A stretch of DNA of 64,000 nucleotides, taken from assembly GCF_963676685.1 (NCBI RefSeq), contig NC_092355.1:80009176-80073175 (forward strand). The letters run 5' to 3'. The position numbers were made by a program, and so were the translations under genes. Under the pieces are notes generated by a model. It was not told the origin of the DNA. It did no database searches and was given only the letters and a program-made list of their open reading frames with translations. Origin of the DNA: Mytilus edulis. Taxonomy: Eukaryota; Mollusca; Bivalvia; Mytilida; Mytilidae. Positions 45,601-53,882 of this stretch are shown here, piece after piece. Positions within the stretch are counted from its first letter, which is position 1, and the number at the start of each line of letters is the position of its first letter.

Positions 45601-47444
45601 GATTTGCTTGAAAGATTTTAAACTTCTGATACATATATTTCATTGAACTGACCATAATTTTGTACAACTTATGTGGTTTCAGGTTGATGTGATTGTTAAC
45701 TCTGTGAGTCATAATCTAGATCTGTCACGCGGCAGATTGTCTAAATCTATACTGGTAGCTGCTGGAGACATAATACAAACAGAGGTATACCAGTACATAG
45801 GTACATTCCAACCTTTCCTGAATGTGTTTGTAACATCAGGTGGAAATATGCCCTGTAAAAATATAATCCATGGTATGTTAGCTCCCTTTGATGGTTTGGA
45901 AACCAAAAGTGTCAAGGTGAGCATAAAGTCCTTAGTGTGTTAGCTCATTTGTATGGTTTAGACAACATTAGTGTCAAGTAAGAATTAAGTCAATTGGTAT
46001 TATCTCCCTTTGATGGTTTGAACAGTATTTATATTAAGGTTCAAAATTACCTTAATGTGATTTAAGATTTAATCCTAAAGGTTATTGTAGTCAACTGAGG
46101 ATCCTGATTTGGGAAATTGAATGGCTTTTTTTTAAACGAGCGCTAAATGGAATTGAAGGTTGTTGGGGAAAAAAAGTTTCCCTATACATGTGTTAACTTT
46201 AATTTATTTTTTTCCTATCTATTTGATACATTAAACAAAATATTCCACATCATATTTTTATTGATGAACCAATCAGGATGCCTGTTTTGTCATTCTTTAG
46301 TGTCATTAATCTGAAACATAATTAATTTGGCAATCTAAATGCACTTTGCATTTACAAATATGACAGAGGAATTAACCTTATTAATTGATTTTGAATGAAG
46401 ATACTTCAGATGTTCATAGCCATGTGTTTGAAAAAAGCATCAGACCTTAATATGACATCCATAGCTTTTCCTGCTATCGGTACAGGAATACTAAACTTTC
46501 CTGTTGACATAGTTGCCAAAACAATGTTTGAGATAGTACTGTTGTACAAAGAAAAGGCACCTGATTCCAGTATAAAGAATGTAGAATTTGTTATCAATCC
46601 TATAGATACTGATACCGTTAGGGTATGTATATTTTAAATAGAAAAAAAAATGTAGTTAATAAGTTAATAAGACAAAGGTCCACACTCATGAGATTAAGAG
46701 TTTAAATACTGCAGTTGCATATATCATATCTCAAAGAACTAGAATTATAAACTTTCCCTGCCGATGGATGGTGGTCCACTGCAAATACTCCAGCTTCCAC
46801 CACAAAAAAAACTGAGTGTCATGGAATAGCCACACGTGCTAAAAGTGGTGTTAAACATCAATCAATTAATGAAAAAGACAATAAGCATACAAAAAAAAAA
46901 CAGTATTGAGTTTGTGCTCGGGATCATAAGGAAAGGGGGCATGTTTTCAATAACATTTTGACAAATGGTTATATTTATATTTTGAACAGTGTTTAAATAT
47001 ATCATATTTCAAATAACTAGAATTATAAACTTTCCCTGCCGATGGATGGTGGTCCATTGCAAATACTCCAGCTTCCACCACAAAAAAAAAAACTGAGTGT
47101 CATGGAATAGCCATACGTGCTAAAAGTGGTGTTAAACATCAATCAATTAATGAAAAAGACAATAAGCATACAACAAAAAAAACAGTATTGAGTTTGTGCT
47201 CGGGATCATAAGGAAAGGGGGCATTTTTTCAATAACATTTTGACAAATGGTAATAATTATATTTTGAACATGGTTTAAATATTAAAACAAAATATTTGAT
47301 TATTCATACCAATCTCATAGGTCAAAGATATAATTTGTGGATTAATATATTACATAATTACATATACATGTATATGTATTTTGTAGGCTTTTGAGGATGA
47401 ACAAAGAAAAGTGTGGCGTAAAACCAGCAGCCAAACCTATACAG
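27654..47444 (+). CDS. Ankyrin-repeat plus macro-domain protein (11 coding exons, 3' end not seen)
   Basis: Spliced gene assembled by eye. Coding exons: 27654-27671, 28203-28286, 31242-31340, 31631-31729, 32357-32464, 34331-34402, 41080-41131, 43330-43589, 45683-45916, 46401-46622, 47387-47444. Every intron has GT..AG ends and compatible phases, giving about 435 residues. Residues about 7-160 form five ankyrin repeats (TALMAAARRGHLEITRLLL type), about 161-250 a polar linker, and about 255-435 a macro domain with VDVIVNS, AAGDIIQTEV and SIAFPAIGTG. Ankyrin repeats usually bind proteins; macro domains bind or hydrolyse ADP-ribose. A cytosolic or nuclear reader of ADP-ribosylation, perhaps in innate immunity as for PARP14 relatives, is inference. 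There is no signal peptide. The final phase-1 donor shows that more exons follow. The exon structure is secure; the exact product name is not. Confidence 0.8.
27816..27990. repeat. 38-bp tandem repeat, about 4.5 copies (intron 1)
   Basis: CTTATCTTCTACTCAT at 27820, 27858, 27896 and 27934. Confidence 0.85.
28203..28286 (+). CDS. Ankyrin-macro gene, exon 2 (first ankyrin repeat)
   Basis: The acceptor is TTACTTACAG and the donor GTAAGTA. The 28 codons read KLITAASTGNIEALKLSL and continue to DIDYQD: the helix pair and beta-turn of an ankyrin N-cap repeat. Both ends are phase 0. Confidence 0.85.
28390..30478. repeat. 55-bp minisatellite, about 25 copies, split by RT insertion
   Basis: Unit near AACAGATTGTACACCAGCAG then TATAAAACACACAACTACAA and GTTACTTCAG. 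It is interrupted at 29580-30234 by the retroelement. Confidence 0.9.
29580..30234 (-). pseudogene. Reverse-transcriptase element, short 5'-truncated copy
   Basis: It encodes the last about 116 RT residues (from LHLEIDNEGRLKTK to the stop near 29883) plus the same 3' tail. Only three residue differences from the 14.5-kb copy are visible in that stretch. It is inserted inside the 55-bp minisatellite and flanked by TGCAA at 29575-29579 and 30235-30239, a target-site duplication. The upstream codons in the open frame are minisatellite, not RT. Confidence 0.85.
30650..30692 (+). pseudogene. Relic ankyrin exon end inside intron 2
   Basis: TGTAACACAAATATCAC at this spot matches the 3' end of exons 3 and 4 (TGTAACACAGATATCACA) and is followed by the same intron start (GTATGTTAT). 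The rest of the exon is gone. It marks an older left-hand member of the exon 3/4 tandem duplication. Confidence 0.65.
31242..31340 (+). CDS. Ankyrin-macro gene, exon 3 (second ankyrin repeat)
   Basis: Exactly 99 bases, so 33 residues, one canonical ankyrin unit. It contains TALMAAARRGHLEITRLLL followed by CNTDITN. Acceptor TATTTCAG, donor GTATGTTA. It is a recent duplicate of exon 4: intron ends and exon sequence are closely similar. Confidence 0.9.
31631..31729 (+). CDS. Ankyrin-macro gene, exon 4 (third ankyrin repeat)
   Basis: 99 bases, phase 0 at both ends. It reads TALMLAAQYGHLEIIRLLL and then CNTDITD. Acceptor TATTCCAG, donor GTATGTTA. It starts 389 bases after exon 3 and shares flanking intron sequence with it, so the pair arose by tandem exon duplication. 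Confidence 0.9.
32357..32464 (+). CDS. Ankyrin-macro gene, exon 5 (fourth ankyrin repeat)
   Basis: 108 bases, 36 residues: TALHIAAGFGRLQITRCLV, then GGASPLVNTLK. Acceptor ATTATAG, donor GTAATATT. The 3-residue excess over a standard unit lies in the terminal loop. Confidence 0.9.
32590..33865. repeat. 28-30-bp minisatellite in intron 5, with a LINE-tail insert
   Basis: Units of GGGGTATACAGATATAGGAG plus GGTGTGGAT at 32590-32790 and 33147-33860. The 299-codon minus-strand frame across it, and three overlapping ones, arise from the repeat and are not genes. Confidence 0.9.
32795..33146 (+). mobile_element. Probable LINE 3' end inserted in minisatellite
   Basis: AT-rich sequence ending AATAAAATTC(TTATTC)n at 33111-33145, a polyadenylation-like signal and a microsatellite tail. 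The minisatellite resumes immediately after. No coding part remains. Confidence 0.5.
33866..34330. other. End of intron 5; nothing seen
   Basis: AT-rich intron sequence up to the acceptor at 34330. Confidence 0.5.
34331..34402 (+). CDS. Ankyrin-macro gene, exon 6 (C-cap ankyrin repeat)
   Basis: 72 bases, 24 residues, beginning GETPYDLAATWKRRQ and ending VMEYLQ, the shape of a final ankyrin repeat where TPLHLA becomes TPYDLA. Acceptor GTATTTCAG, donor GTACATATG. Confidence 0.85.
34403..34860. other. Start of intron 6; nothing seen
   Basis: AT-rich, no repeat recognised. Confidence 0.4.
34861..35815 (+). mobile_element. Dispersed repeat family 2, 5' part
   Basis: Begins with the hairpin CTGCGAC TCT GTCGCAG (34870-34886), then units of about 148 bases sharing ACTATATTTGGTGTATG and CTGACCTTGACCTCATTTTC (35202, 35351, 35499, 35649, 35797). 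It is a very common mussel repeat. No protein. Confidence 0.75.
35848..36285 (+). mobile_element. Family 1 repeat, truncated copy
   Basis: A diverged 5' hairpin (ATGTGAGC..TCACTTGG), the CGTCGT tract, and most of one internal unit up to TTATCATCTTGAATAATATT. It directly follows the end of the family 2 repeat. Confidence 0.65.
36286..36748. other. Intron 6, nothing recognised
   Basis: AT-rich sequence between two family 1 copies. Confidence 0.4.
36749..38316 (+). mobile_element. Family 1 repeat, complete but chimeric
   Basis: Both ends are present: 5' CTGGCCAAAAAGGGACAAG with AGTGAGC..TTACTTGG, and 3' AGGCTTTTTAGAGCCT plus CTAGTT at 38294-38315. Bases about 37130-37345 are a unit of another repeat family (AAGGAAGGTTGGGATTGATT) embedded within it. 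Confidence 0.7.
38317..38482 (+). mobile_element. Second 3' end of a family 1 repeat, in tandem
   Basis: A 3' fragment that ends in a variant hairpin, GGCTC TCAG GAGCC, followed by TCTTGTT. It sits directly after the previous copy, so two 3' ends stand in tandem. Confidence 0.6.
38483..39399. other. Intron 6, no gene seen
   Basis: AT-rich, ending in a run of about 21 T at 39376. Confidence 0.4.
39400..39900 (-). pseudogene. SGNH/GDSL-type hydrolase relic
   Basis: Minus strand, pieced across frames. Near 39888-39861, VSDSIAKYVKLDNADVFAF corresponds to block I (family GDS; here Gly is lost but Ser kept). After a shift in the C run at 39838, GASIEEITYQF leads to KCLIIHCGTNDI at about 39766-39731, block III with GxND. 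Then ALCGIFPCPVDF with a stop, and finally KDGGLHLNCEG at about 39461-39430, block V with the catalytic Asp and His. At least two frameshifts and several stops show it is dead. SGNH esterase modules occur in free enzymes and in some retroelements (for example CR1-type LINEs); which applies here is unknown. Confidence 0.7.
39901..41079. other. Intron 6, no gene seen
   Basis: AT-rich up to the acceptor of exon 7. Confidence 0.4.
41080..41131 (+). CDS. Ankyrin-macro gene, exon 7 (linker)
   Basis: 52 bases after a strong acceptor (ATTTTTCAG), with donor GTAATTTTT. It encodes SVMSVESSDVTAVQGMG and ends in phase 1, matching exon 8. No domain is visible; this is a flexible Ser/Asp-rich linker. The 6.7-kb intron before it is mostly repeat. 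Confidence 0.65.
41150..41640 (+). mobile_element. Fragment of repeat family 2
   Basis: GTTTGGTGTATATGTCTGTC and later GGATCTCTATGAAATGTTAG units, joined to an AATTCGAAATTATTGCGTGC patch seen in small mussel elements. Confidence 0.5.
41645..41980. repeat. TTGATGGA / TCCATCAA motif cluster
   Basis: More than ten occurrences of TGATGGA or its complement at irregular spacing, with short inverted pairs such as TCCATCAA..TTGATGGA. A related cluster is at 48715-48765. Confidence 0.6.
42173..42920 (+). mobile_element. Dispersed repeat interrupted by another repeat
   Basis: Outer element: GAAGATGTGGTGTGAGTGCC to about 42345 and from about 42735 (CAGATTCCTGACTTAGGACA) to 42920. The inner element, 42352-42725, begins and ends with the same 26-base direct repeat (AAGAAAATTGGTACCGTTAA..) and contains CACGAGCATCACTGAAGAGA and GTCGAAATGCGCATCTGGTG, a highly abundant mussel sequence. 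Confidence 0.7.
42921..43329. other. End of intron 7, nothing seen
   Basis: AT-rich intron up to the exon 8 acceptor. Confidence 0.5.
43330..43589 (+). CDS. Ankyrin-macro gene, exon 8 (linker and start of macro domain)
   Basis: 260 bases between ATTTTCCAG and GTGAGTTC. It encodes a Tyr/Pro/Asp/Ser-rich stretch (KYPGHDSESD, IRYPETQTDD, SGAATSDYPSD), then GDFIQVVKDLLTERK, which leads into the first strand and helix of the macro domain. The polar part is probably disordered. Confidence 0.8.
43740..44600. repeat. Degenerate tandem repeat with CCATGGAAAC landmarks
   Basis: About six diverged units sharing CGTTACCATGGAAACAGC and CAAAATGCTCAAAA at 43765, 44064, 44196, 44355 and 44475. Confidence 0.7.
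44600..45300 (+). repeat. Shared repeat: leader plus AAACCATATATATTCTTG units
   Basis: The leader (TCTTCTTCTGCCACTTTTCC, GGATTTAATAATATTTTAGA) and two to three units (GTAAACGGTC, CCCACCCCTAAACCATAT, GGACAATAAAACAAAT) match the block at 59140-63230, where the units are amplified. Confidence 0.75.
45301..45682. other. End of intron 8, nothing seen
   Basis: AT-rich intron up to the exon 9 acceptor. Confidence 0.5.
45683..45916 (+). CDS. Ankyrin-macro gene, exon 9 (macro domain, first half)
   Basis: Acceptor TGGTTTCAG, donor GTGAGCAT; 78 residues. VDVIVNSVSHNLDLSRG is the macro-domain strand and nucleotide loop, AAGDIIQTEV the following helix, and GNMPCKNIIHGML the next strand. The usual GGGV loop reads SRGRL here, as in some PARP14 macro domains. 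The last 13 codons and the donor are repeated twice in the intron just downstream. Confidence 0.9.
45882..46060 (+). repeat. Three tandem copies of exon 9 end and donor
   Basis: TAGCTCCCTTTGATGGTTTG and the following ACCAAAAGTGTCAAGGTGAG recur as diverged copies at about 45941 and 46004. The first is the real exon end; the others lie in the intron with decayed donors (CAAGTAAG, TAAGGTTC). Confidence 0.7.
46401..46622 (+). CDS. Ankyrin-macro gene, exon 10 (macro domain, second half)
   Basis: 74 residues including SIAFPAIGTGILNFPVDIVA, the diagnostic macro-domain phosphate-binding loop. The donor is GTATGTAT. The acceptor may be the AAG at 46398-46400 or the CAG at 46407-46409; both keep phase 0. 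I chose the first because the extra ILQ fits the family helix. Confidence 0.85.
46750..46868 (+). mobile_element. SINE 3' half, copy a (intron 10)
   Basis: Collinear with the core and tail of the SINE at 56020: GCCGATGGATGGTGGTCC, CTCCAGCTTCCACCAC, GAATAGCC, AAAGTGGTGTTAAACATCAA and an AATC tail. The tRNA head is missing. Confidence 0.7.
47030..47160 (+). mobile_element. SINE 3' half, copy b (intron 10)
   Basis: Nearly identical to copy a and flanked by the same unrelated sequence, so it was copied by segmental duplication and not by a second insertion. Confidence 0.75.
47387..47444 (+). CDS. Ankyrin-macro gene, exon 11 (end of macro domain)
   Basis: 58 bases between TATTTTGTAG and GTATACAT. 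AFEDEQRKVWRKTSSQTYTG matches the end of a macro domain (final helix AFEDELRK) and leads out of it. It ends in phase 1, so the protein continues in an exon I could not place in the remaining 16 kb. Confidence 0.75.
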
Positions 47445-47573
47445 GTATACATAAATATCATTCAGGTGTTCTGGTAAAATCTTCATGCTATTTAATTTTG
47501 TTACCATGTTTTCTGAAGTGGAAAATAAATGAAAATGCAGCATTCCTGAATTTAAATTAAGCCATAATTGGTT

Positions 47574-48660
47574 TTTGTCGAGCCAGCGACAAAAGTCGCA
47601 GAAAGCTCAACTTAGGGATAGTGATCCGGTGGCGTTTGCGTTAGCTTACTTCTTTAAAGCTTTAGTTTTTAGAAGGTGGAAGACCTGGTTGCTTCATTCT
47701 TTGTATAAAGATGCGTCGTGTTACGAAGTTTCCGTCTATCACATGTCCATTGTCCTTGTCCAAGGTTCAGTGACTACTTGAAAAAAAAGTTTTTGTAATG
47801 TTAATTTTTCTCTTATTATGATTAAAGGGGATAACTATATTTGGTATGTGCGTATCTCATATCCGTTTCACAGTTTTCACTTGACCTCGACCTCATTTCA
47901 TGAATGAGTGAACAAGGTTAAGTTTTGGTGGTCAAGTCCTTATCTCAGATACTATAAGCAATATGGCTAGTAAATTCGGTGTATGGAAGGACTGCAAGAT
48001 ATACATGTCTATTTCAACTGGCAAGTGTCATTTGACTTTGACTTCATTTTCATGGTTCAGTGTTTGTAGTAAAGTTGTTGTGTTTTGGTGTGTTTTCTTA
48101 TACTGTATGCAATAGGTCTACTATATTTTGTGTATGAATGATTGCAAGTTGTACATGTCTAGGTTGCAGGTGTCATCTGACCTTGACCTTATTTTCATAT
48201 TTCAGTGGTCAAAGTTTAGATTTTGAGTTTTGGTCTTGTTTTCTTATACTACATGCAACAGGTCAACTATATTTGGTGTATGGAAATGATGTACATGTCT
48301 GTCTAGCAGTTTTTTTTTTATCTTGACCTCATTTTCATGGTTCATTGCTCAGTGTTAAGTTTTTGACTTTTGGTCTTATAGTATAAGCAATAAGTCAACT
48401 TTTTTTGTTGAATTGAAGAATTGTAAGCTGTACATATCTACCTGGCATTATTCATCTGACCTTGACCCCATTTTCATGGTTCATTGGTTAATGTTTAGTT
48501 TTATTGGTAAAGTCTGTAAACAATAATTCACAGGTCAACAACATTTAGTGTAATGAATGATTGTAAGGTGAACAGATATGTCTTGTTTGGTTTAGATGAC
48601 ATTGACCTCATATTTTTGGATCATGTTAAGTTTATGTGATAGTTGTATTAAAGCTTTAAA
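47574..48660 (+). mobile_element. Dispersed repeat family 2, 5' part (second copy)
   Basis: Starts with GCGACAAAAGTCGC inside GAGC..GCTC, then GGTGTATGG/ACATGTCT units of the same type as at 34861. The 48.8-58.4-kb block that follows may belong to the same element. Confidence 0.75.
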
Positions 48661-48789
48661 TTTAGGATCAACATTTCAGCGTGTTCACTCTTGTTTTGGT
48701 TTGGGAAGGAATTCCATTAAGTACCATCAAATTTCTATCAATTGTCCATCAAGTGTTGATGGAATATCGAGGGAAGGGGACGGGCCAGA

Positions 48790-50990
48790 AAGGGGCTAAA
48801 AACAATTATTTGTCTGGTTATAACACAGTAACTTAAGTATAGGAGATATTTCTTTGATCAAAGTTTTAGCAAAAGGTTCCACACCACAAGAAAAGTTAGG
48901 ATTAATGTTGGGGGTAATTGTCATAGATGTTTAAAAATTAGGTGCCAAAAAGCCCAATTTTTTGTCAGGTTCAAAATGTGAGTATAATTGTATGGATCTC
49001 TATAAAAAGTGAGCACAAGGTTCCATGCCACAAAAAAAGGTTGTGATTTCTTTTGGGGGATTTTGTCGTAGCTGTTTAGGAATTAGGAACCAAAAACAAG
49101 CGTTGTCATGTTTCAGAACAATAATTGGTGTTTAAGAGTATAGATATCTATGAAATTTTACCAAAAGGTTCAATACGTCAAATTATACGTTTATAATAAT
49201 TGTTGAGTGTCATGGCCCATACCATTTAATAATTAGGGGTCGAAAAGGGCCAGAAGACAATTTTTTTTCTTGGTTGCAGGCAATAACTTGAATATTGCAT
49301 GTAAAATGTATAGGTGTATGGATCTCTATTCAATTGTACTACAAGGTTCCATACCACAATATGAATGTTGGTTTTTTTTTCAGGGTTAATATAGTAGCTG
49401 TTTAGGAATTAGTAGTCAGAAAGAGCCAAACAAAAACAATAATTTGTCTGGTTCACAGACTATAACTTGAGTATAACTGTAGACATCTGTATAAAATTTA
49501 AGTAAAAGGTTCTATTCCACAAAGTAAATGATGGGATTTATTTTGTTTTTTTTTGTTGTTGTAGCTGTTTAGTAAGTAAGGACCAAAAAGGAGTCAAAAC
49601 ATTTTTGTTCATGTTTCAGGACACTAATTTGTGTATTAGAGTATGGGTTTCTATGAAATTTTACTACAAGGTTCCATACTTCAAAAGGAATGTTGACAGC
49701 TAGTGATTTTAGGGGTCATGGTCTAAACCGTTTAATAATAAGGGGCTGAAAAGGGGGAAAAACCAAACCTAAATAAGGAAAATCACTTGAGTATAAGGCT
49801 ATTTATTGCTATTTAATTGTGCCACAAGTTGTTATACCATATAATAAAGTTTTGGATTTATTTTAGGTGTTATAACCTTTTTGGTTTAAATTAGTTAAAA
49901 GAGGCTCAAACCAATACTTTGTATAAATTGCTATTTTTTAGCAGTTTCAATGGTGTTTAATTCAATAGTCTTAAATTCGTTGGGGTCTGTATTATGCTGA
50001 TTCTAATTAGGTATTTTTAATATTTGGATTTTAAAGTCTGTTTTTGAAATGATTAAAATTAAAAGACCCAAAGGGTCAAACATTTAACTTTGTTTGATTT
50101 CTTTAGAAATTGAGTTATTGGTGTTTCTTGACATGGTGAATCTAATTGTGTAAAAAAATATTTGAATTTTGAGGCCTGTTTTCAAATTAATCCACATTAA
50201 GGTTCAAAGGGTCAAAATAAAGGCAACAGTAGTAAAACGCTGTTCAAAACTCGTAAATCTATGGACAAAAAAACGAAATTGGGGTAAAAAAAAAGATTTT
50301 ATTTTAAAAACATTGAATTCTTTGGGTTCTTCGATATGGGGTTTCTAAAGGTGTATTTAAATATTTGATTTGGGGCATGGTAGGCCTGCATTAAGCTCCA
50401 AAGGGTCCAAAAACTTTGTTTGATTAAAAAAAAAATAGTTGGGCTTCTTAAATAAGCGGAATCTAAGTGTGTATTTAGATATTTGATTTTGGGCACAGTC
50501 AACATGGTTCAAATTGGGGTCTAAAATTGAACATTGTTTGATTTCATCAAAATTAAATTATTTGTGTTATTTAATATGGCCAATACAACAGTCATGACAG
50601 TGTTTTAGGTTTTTTGATTTTGTGCTTGTTTTTTTTGGGGGTCCAAAATTAGACTGTTTGATTTCTTCAAAAAATAAATCATTGGTGTTCTTTAATGAGT
50701 GCAATCTAACAGTGTTTATTTGTTTTTTTTATTTTGGGCTTGTTTCATTAAAAGTTCAAAGTATCCAAAATAAAAACTTAGTTTGATTCAAACAAAAAAA
50801 TGAAACACTGTGGTTACTTGATATGCTGAATCTAACCATGTATTTATAGTTTGAATGATGGACCATAATTGATAAATGTCTAATTTTGAATTTTTTTTTA
50901 AAAGAACTCATAACACAGTCATTCTTTGTCAGAAACTATGCTTTTATTACATAATTGCTCAGAATCTAAATTCAGAGACGTTATTGGACA
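48790..50990 (+). repeat. Degenerate tandem units of mussel repeat family 2 (two unit types)
   Basis: First about seven units of 165-175 bases (landmarks GATCTCTAT, GGTTCCATACCACA, TTTAGGAATTAG) to about 49960, then units of about 130-160 bases (CAAAGGGTC, GTTTGATTTC, ATGCTGAATCTAA) to 50990. A short piece at 50216-50285 (AAAGGCAACAGTAGTAAAAC) belongs to another dispersed repeat. Confidence 0.7.
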
Positions 50991-51059
50991 ATTAACAGAA
51001 ATTTTGATTTGGGTCGTAGTTGGAAAAAGATAAAACACCATATCTAATATTAGAGAACT

Positions 51060-51200
51060 ATTTTTGTGGTATACATCACTGGTTCATTGAAAATAAATTA
51101 GTTCACAGACAATTACTTTAGTATAAGTGTATGGATGTGTAAGAAATTTTAGCACAGGGTTCCATACCACAATTAAAAGGTTGGGATATTTAATAGTTAA
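51060..51200 (+). repeat. One isolated unit of repeat family 2
   Basis: CTGGTTCATTGAAAATAAAT and GGTTCCATACCACA, very similar to 41508-41610. Confidence 0.6.
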
Positions 51201-51787
51201 ACAAGCTCTACATTTATAGGTGTATTATAAAAGAAATTTAAATTGAGTTATAGTTTAAAACAGATTTGCTTTTTTAGATATATTAATTGTGCATGCTTTG
51301 ACTTTTAATTGTCTTCTAGTTTAAGATTGTTAACATGTTTAAATATTTACTGATGTTTGAAAATTCTCTTGGAAACTAACATGGACTTTTGTCCATTTGT
51401 TAAGGTGAAACCGAAGTTTTTAAATACAATGTGCCATACATTGTGTTGTGTTACATTTGAATAAAAAAAAAGTTGTATTAAAGGATATATTTCATTACGA
51501 TACATTGTGTAGATAAAATTTGTTGACTTTGATACACTATTTAGTATATATATATAAAGTTTTATTACACTAAGTGTTTTTAAATAATTTCAGCTATAAT
51601 CACCATTACAAAACATATGGTAATTGACAATCACACAATTATAATTGGAGGGACAGATTTATTTTTTTTATTTTTTTACATAGTTTTTCTGAGTGTTGCT
51701 GATAATAAGATAAAAAAACTCGAAATGATTTCTGAATTGACAGTATATGATTATAGGGTGTGGGTTTTTCTCATCATTATTTGACTT

Positions 51788-51975
51788 ATGATGGTAGTTG
51801 TCTCAATGGCAATCATACCACATCTCCTTAATTTTATAATGACCTCTTTTTCATGGTTCATTAGTCAAAGTTTAGTTTTCTTGGTAAGGTTTATTTCGCA
51901 GATACTATTAGCAAACTAAGGTCAACTATATTTGGTTAATGGAATGATTGTAGGGCGTACATGTCTCCTGTTTAC
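51788..51975. mobile_element. Two repeat fragments
   Basis: 51788-51833 is the reverse complement of the GGAGATGTGGTATGATTGCC end. 51838-51975 is a single family 2 unit (TCAACTATATTTGGTTAATG). Confidence 0.6.
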
Positions 51976-53559
51976 TACCTGTTTGCAAATACTTGATTTT
52001 TTAAGTACGTTGACCAGCAATACAGTTGTCTAAGAAGCCAAACCAATTAATTATTTAATGATTCCAAAAACAATGTACTTAAATTGATAATTACTTTATG
52101 CAACTCTTTAGAAATAATGTAAATAAAGGGAGAATGTTCTAATTTGATGATTATTGACATCCCAAATTTCAGCTTTTTATTGCTCTGGTTGGCTATGAAA
52201 AAATATAAAATAATTTATCACACCAAACTTGCACCAAAAAGATTTTTTAGCTTAAGTTCGATACTAGGGTTATTGTTTGAAAGATTTTTATGCAAGGTTC
52301 AAATATAATTTTATTAACTACATGTAGTTATAAACATACAATGTAAAAACATGAACTTCACAAAAAGAAGAAGTTGTTTAATGACTTTATTGAGGGGCTG
52401 GGTGTCAGATTTTAATAATGTTTATCAACAAATAGGGACATTTTTGGAGTAAATCTTGCTAAATATCATGATATATATGTTGACCGACTTTTTGTACTCT
52501 TAAATATACAGTTCTAAACAGTGTAAATTGTGTTGCACAAGATCATGTTTGAATCAATTTCTTTATCCCAATCATGTTTTTACACTTGCGTGTGCCTTTA
52601 TTACCACACTTTTGGATATCATTCACAGTCCAAATTTCCTGACACACTTTGAATAATAAAAAATAAATACACGGTTACTTAATCACTGAAATGTGACATA
52701 CGTGATTTGCGTTCTTTGACATTGTTTATTACTCGAAACTGAATATATCTGACCTTTATCCTAATAAATCTCTGTTCTCAGAAGATAATGCAATCATCAT
52801 AGAGCAGCAGAATAGAATTATTTTGGTTAAATAACTAAAAACAATATGAAAATCAAATTTTGCAACAGGAAGTTTTCAATGAAACAAATTTGTTAGCAAG
52901 GTTAACCGTAATGGACATGAAAAATTCTGAACTCGTAATTCTTTTCAAATTAAAAAAAAATGGGGCGGGATTATGATTTTAATTGTCCGAAGACCTAGAT
53001 ATTTTAAATGAACAATTTATTTCGCTAAATTACATTTTAAAATTAACAAACAAACTGCTTTGTGTTTTTGATAATACGCTAGTCCTTTAGACATTACATA
53101 GAGATAAACCAGCTGCTTAATAACATTCTGTGAGGAGTGTAGATTTTGTTTATAAGTATAATGCTTTTGCGATATATCTGTATTCTGTGATCATTTGAAA
53201 ACCTTTAATCATGTTAATAGTAAAGCAAACATTTCTGTCTTGCAAGAAAATGGGATGCTTTTTATGCTGTGGTGTTAGCTTTTTGTACAAAGCTTTATAT
53301 TTCAAAAGTCATATCTTGTATACAGACGCCTTATGTTCTGATACTTTCAGTCTGGCAAATGTCCCCTGTCTTGTGCTTGGTTTGGTGAATCCTAAAAACA
53401 TTTAAAAATTGTCAAATGATTATGTGCCTAGACGACGTCAAAAAGCTAGACTAAAGTATGCTGTTTCCTAGCAGTGGCGTCAACAATGAATTAGTTTGTT
53501 ATAAGGTCACCACTAGTGGTAGGGAAAAGATATATGGTATGCAGTTGAATTAGCATATT
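51976..53559. other. AT-rich stretch, no gene seen
   Basis: No repeat or coding signal recognised. A 64-codon frame at 53211 is unsupported. Confidence 0.4.
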
Positions 53560-53882
53560 GCTATGTATTTGTTTATTAGTTAGAGGTATAGGGGGGTTGA
53601 GATCTCACAAAACATGTTTAACCCTGCCACATTGTTGCGCCTTCTCCACTGGTCATTAACCTCTGGCCTTTGTTAGTATGGTTTTTTTAATTATAGTTCA
53701 TCTATATGTTTCAGAGTTTAGAGTGATGTCCATTTTTGTTTAGGGGCCAGCTGAAGCCTGCCTCTGGTTGCGGGATTTTCTCGCCTTGTTGAAGACCCAT
53801 TGGTGGACTTGGGCTGTTTTTCTGCTATTTGTTCGGGTTGTTGTCTCTTTGACACATTCTCCGTTTCCATTCTCAATTTTAC
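53560..53882 (+). mobile_element. Dispersed mussel repeat (GAAGACCCATTGGTGG family), copy 2
   Basis: Collinear with 9591-9968, about 50 bases shorter. Confidence 0.7.

Larger units (their letters stand above)
46697..47272 (+). repeat. 278-bp tandem duplication in intron 10
   Basis: AGAATTATAAACTTTCCCTG occurs at 46741 and 47019. Both copies contain the SINE half, TGAGTTTGTGCTCGGGATCA and AATAACATTTTGACAAATGG. They differ at few sites, so the duplication is young. Confidence 0.9.
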
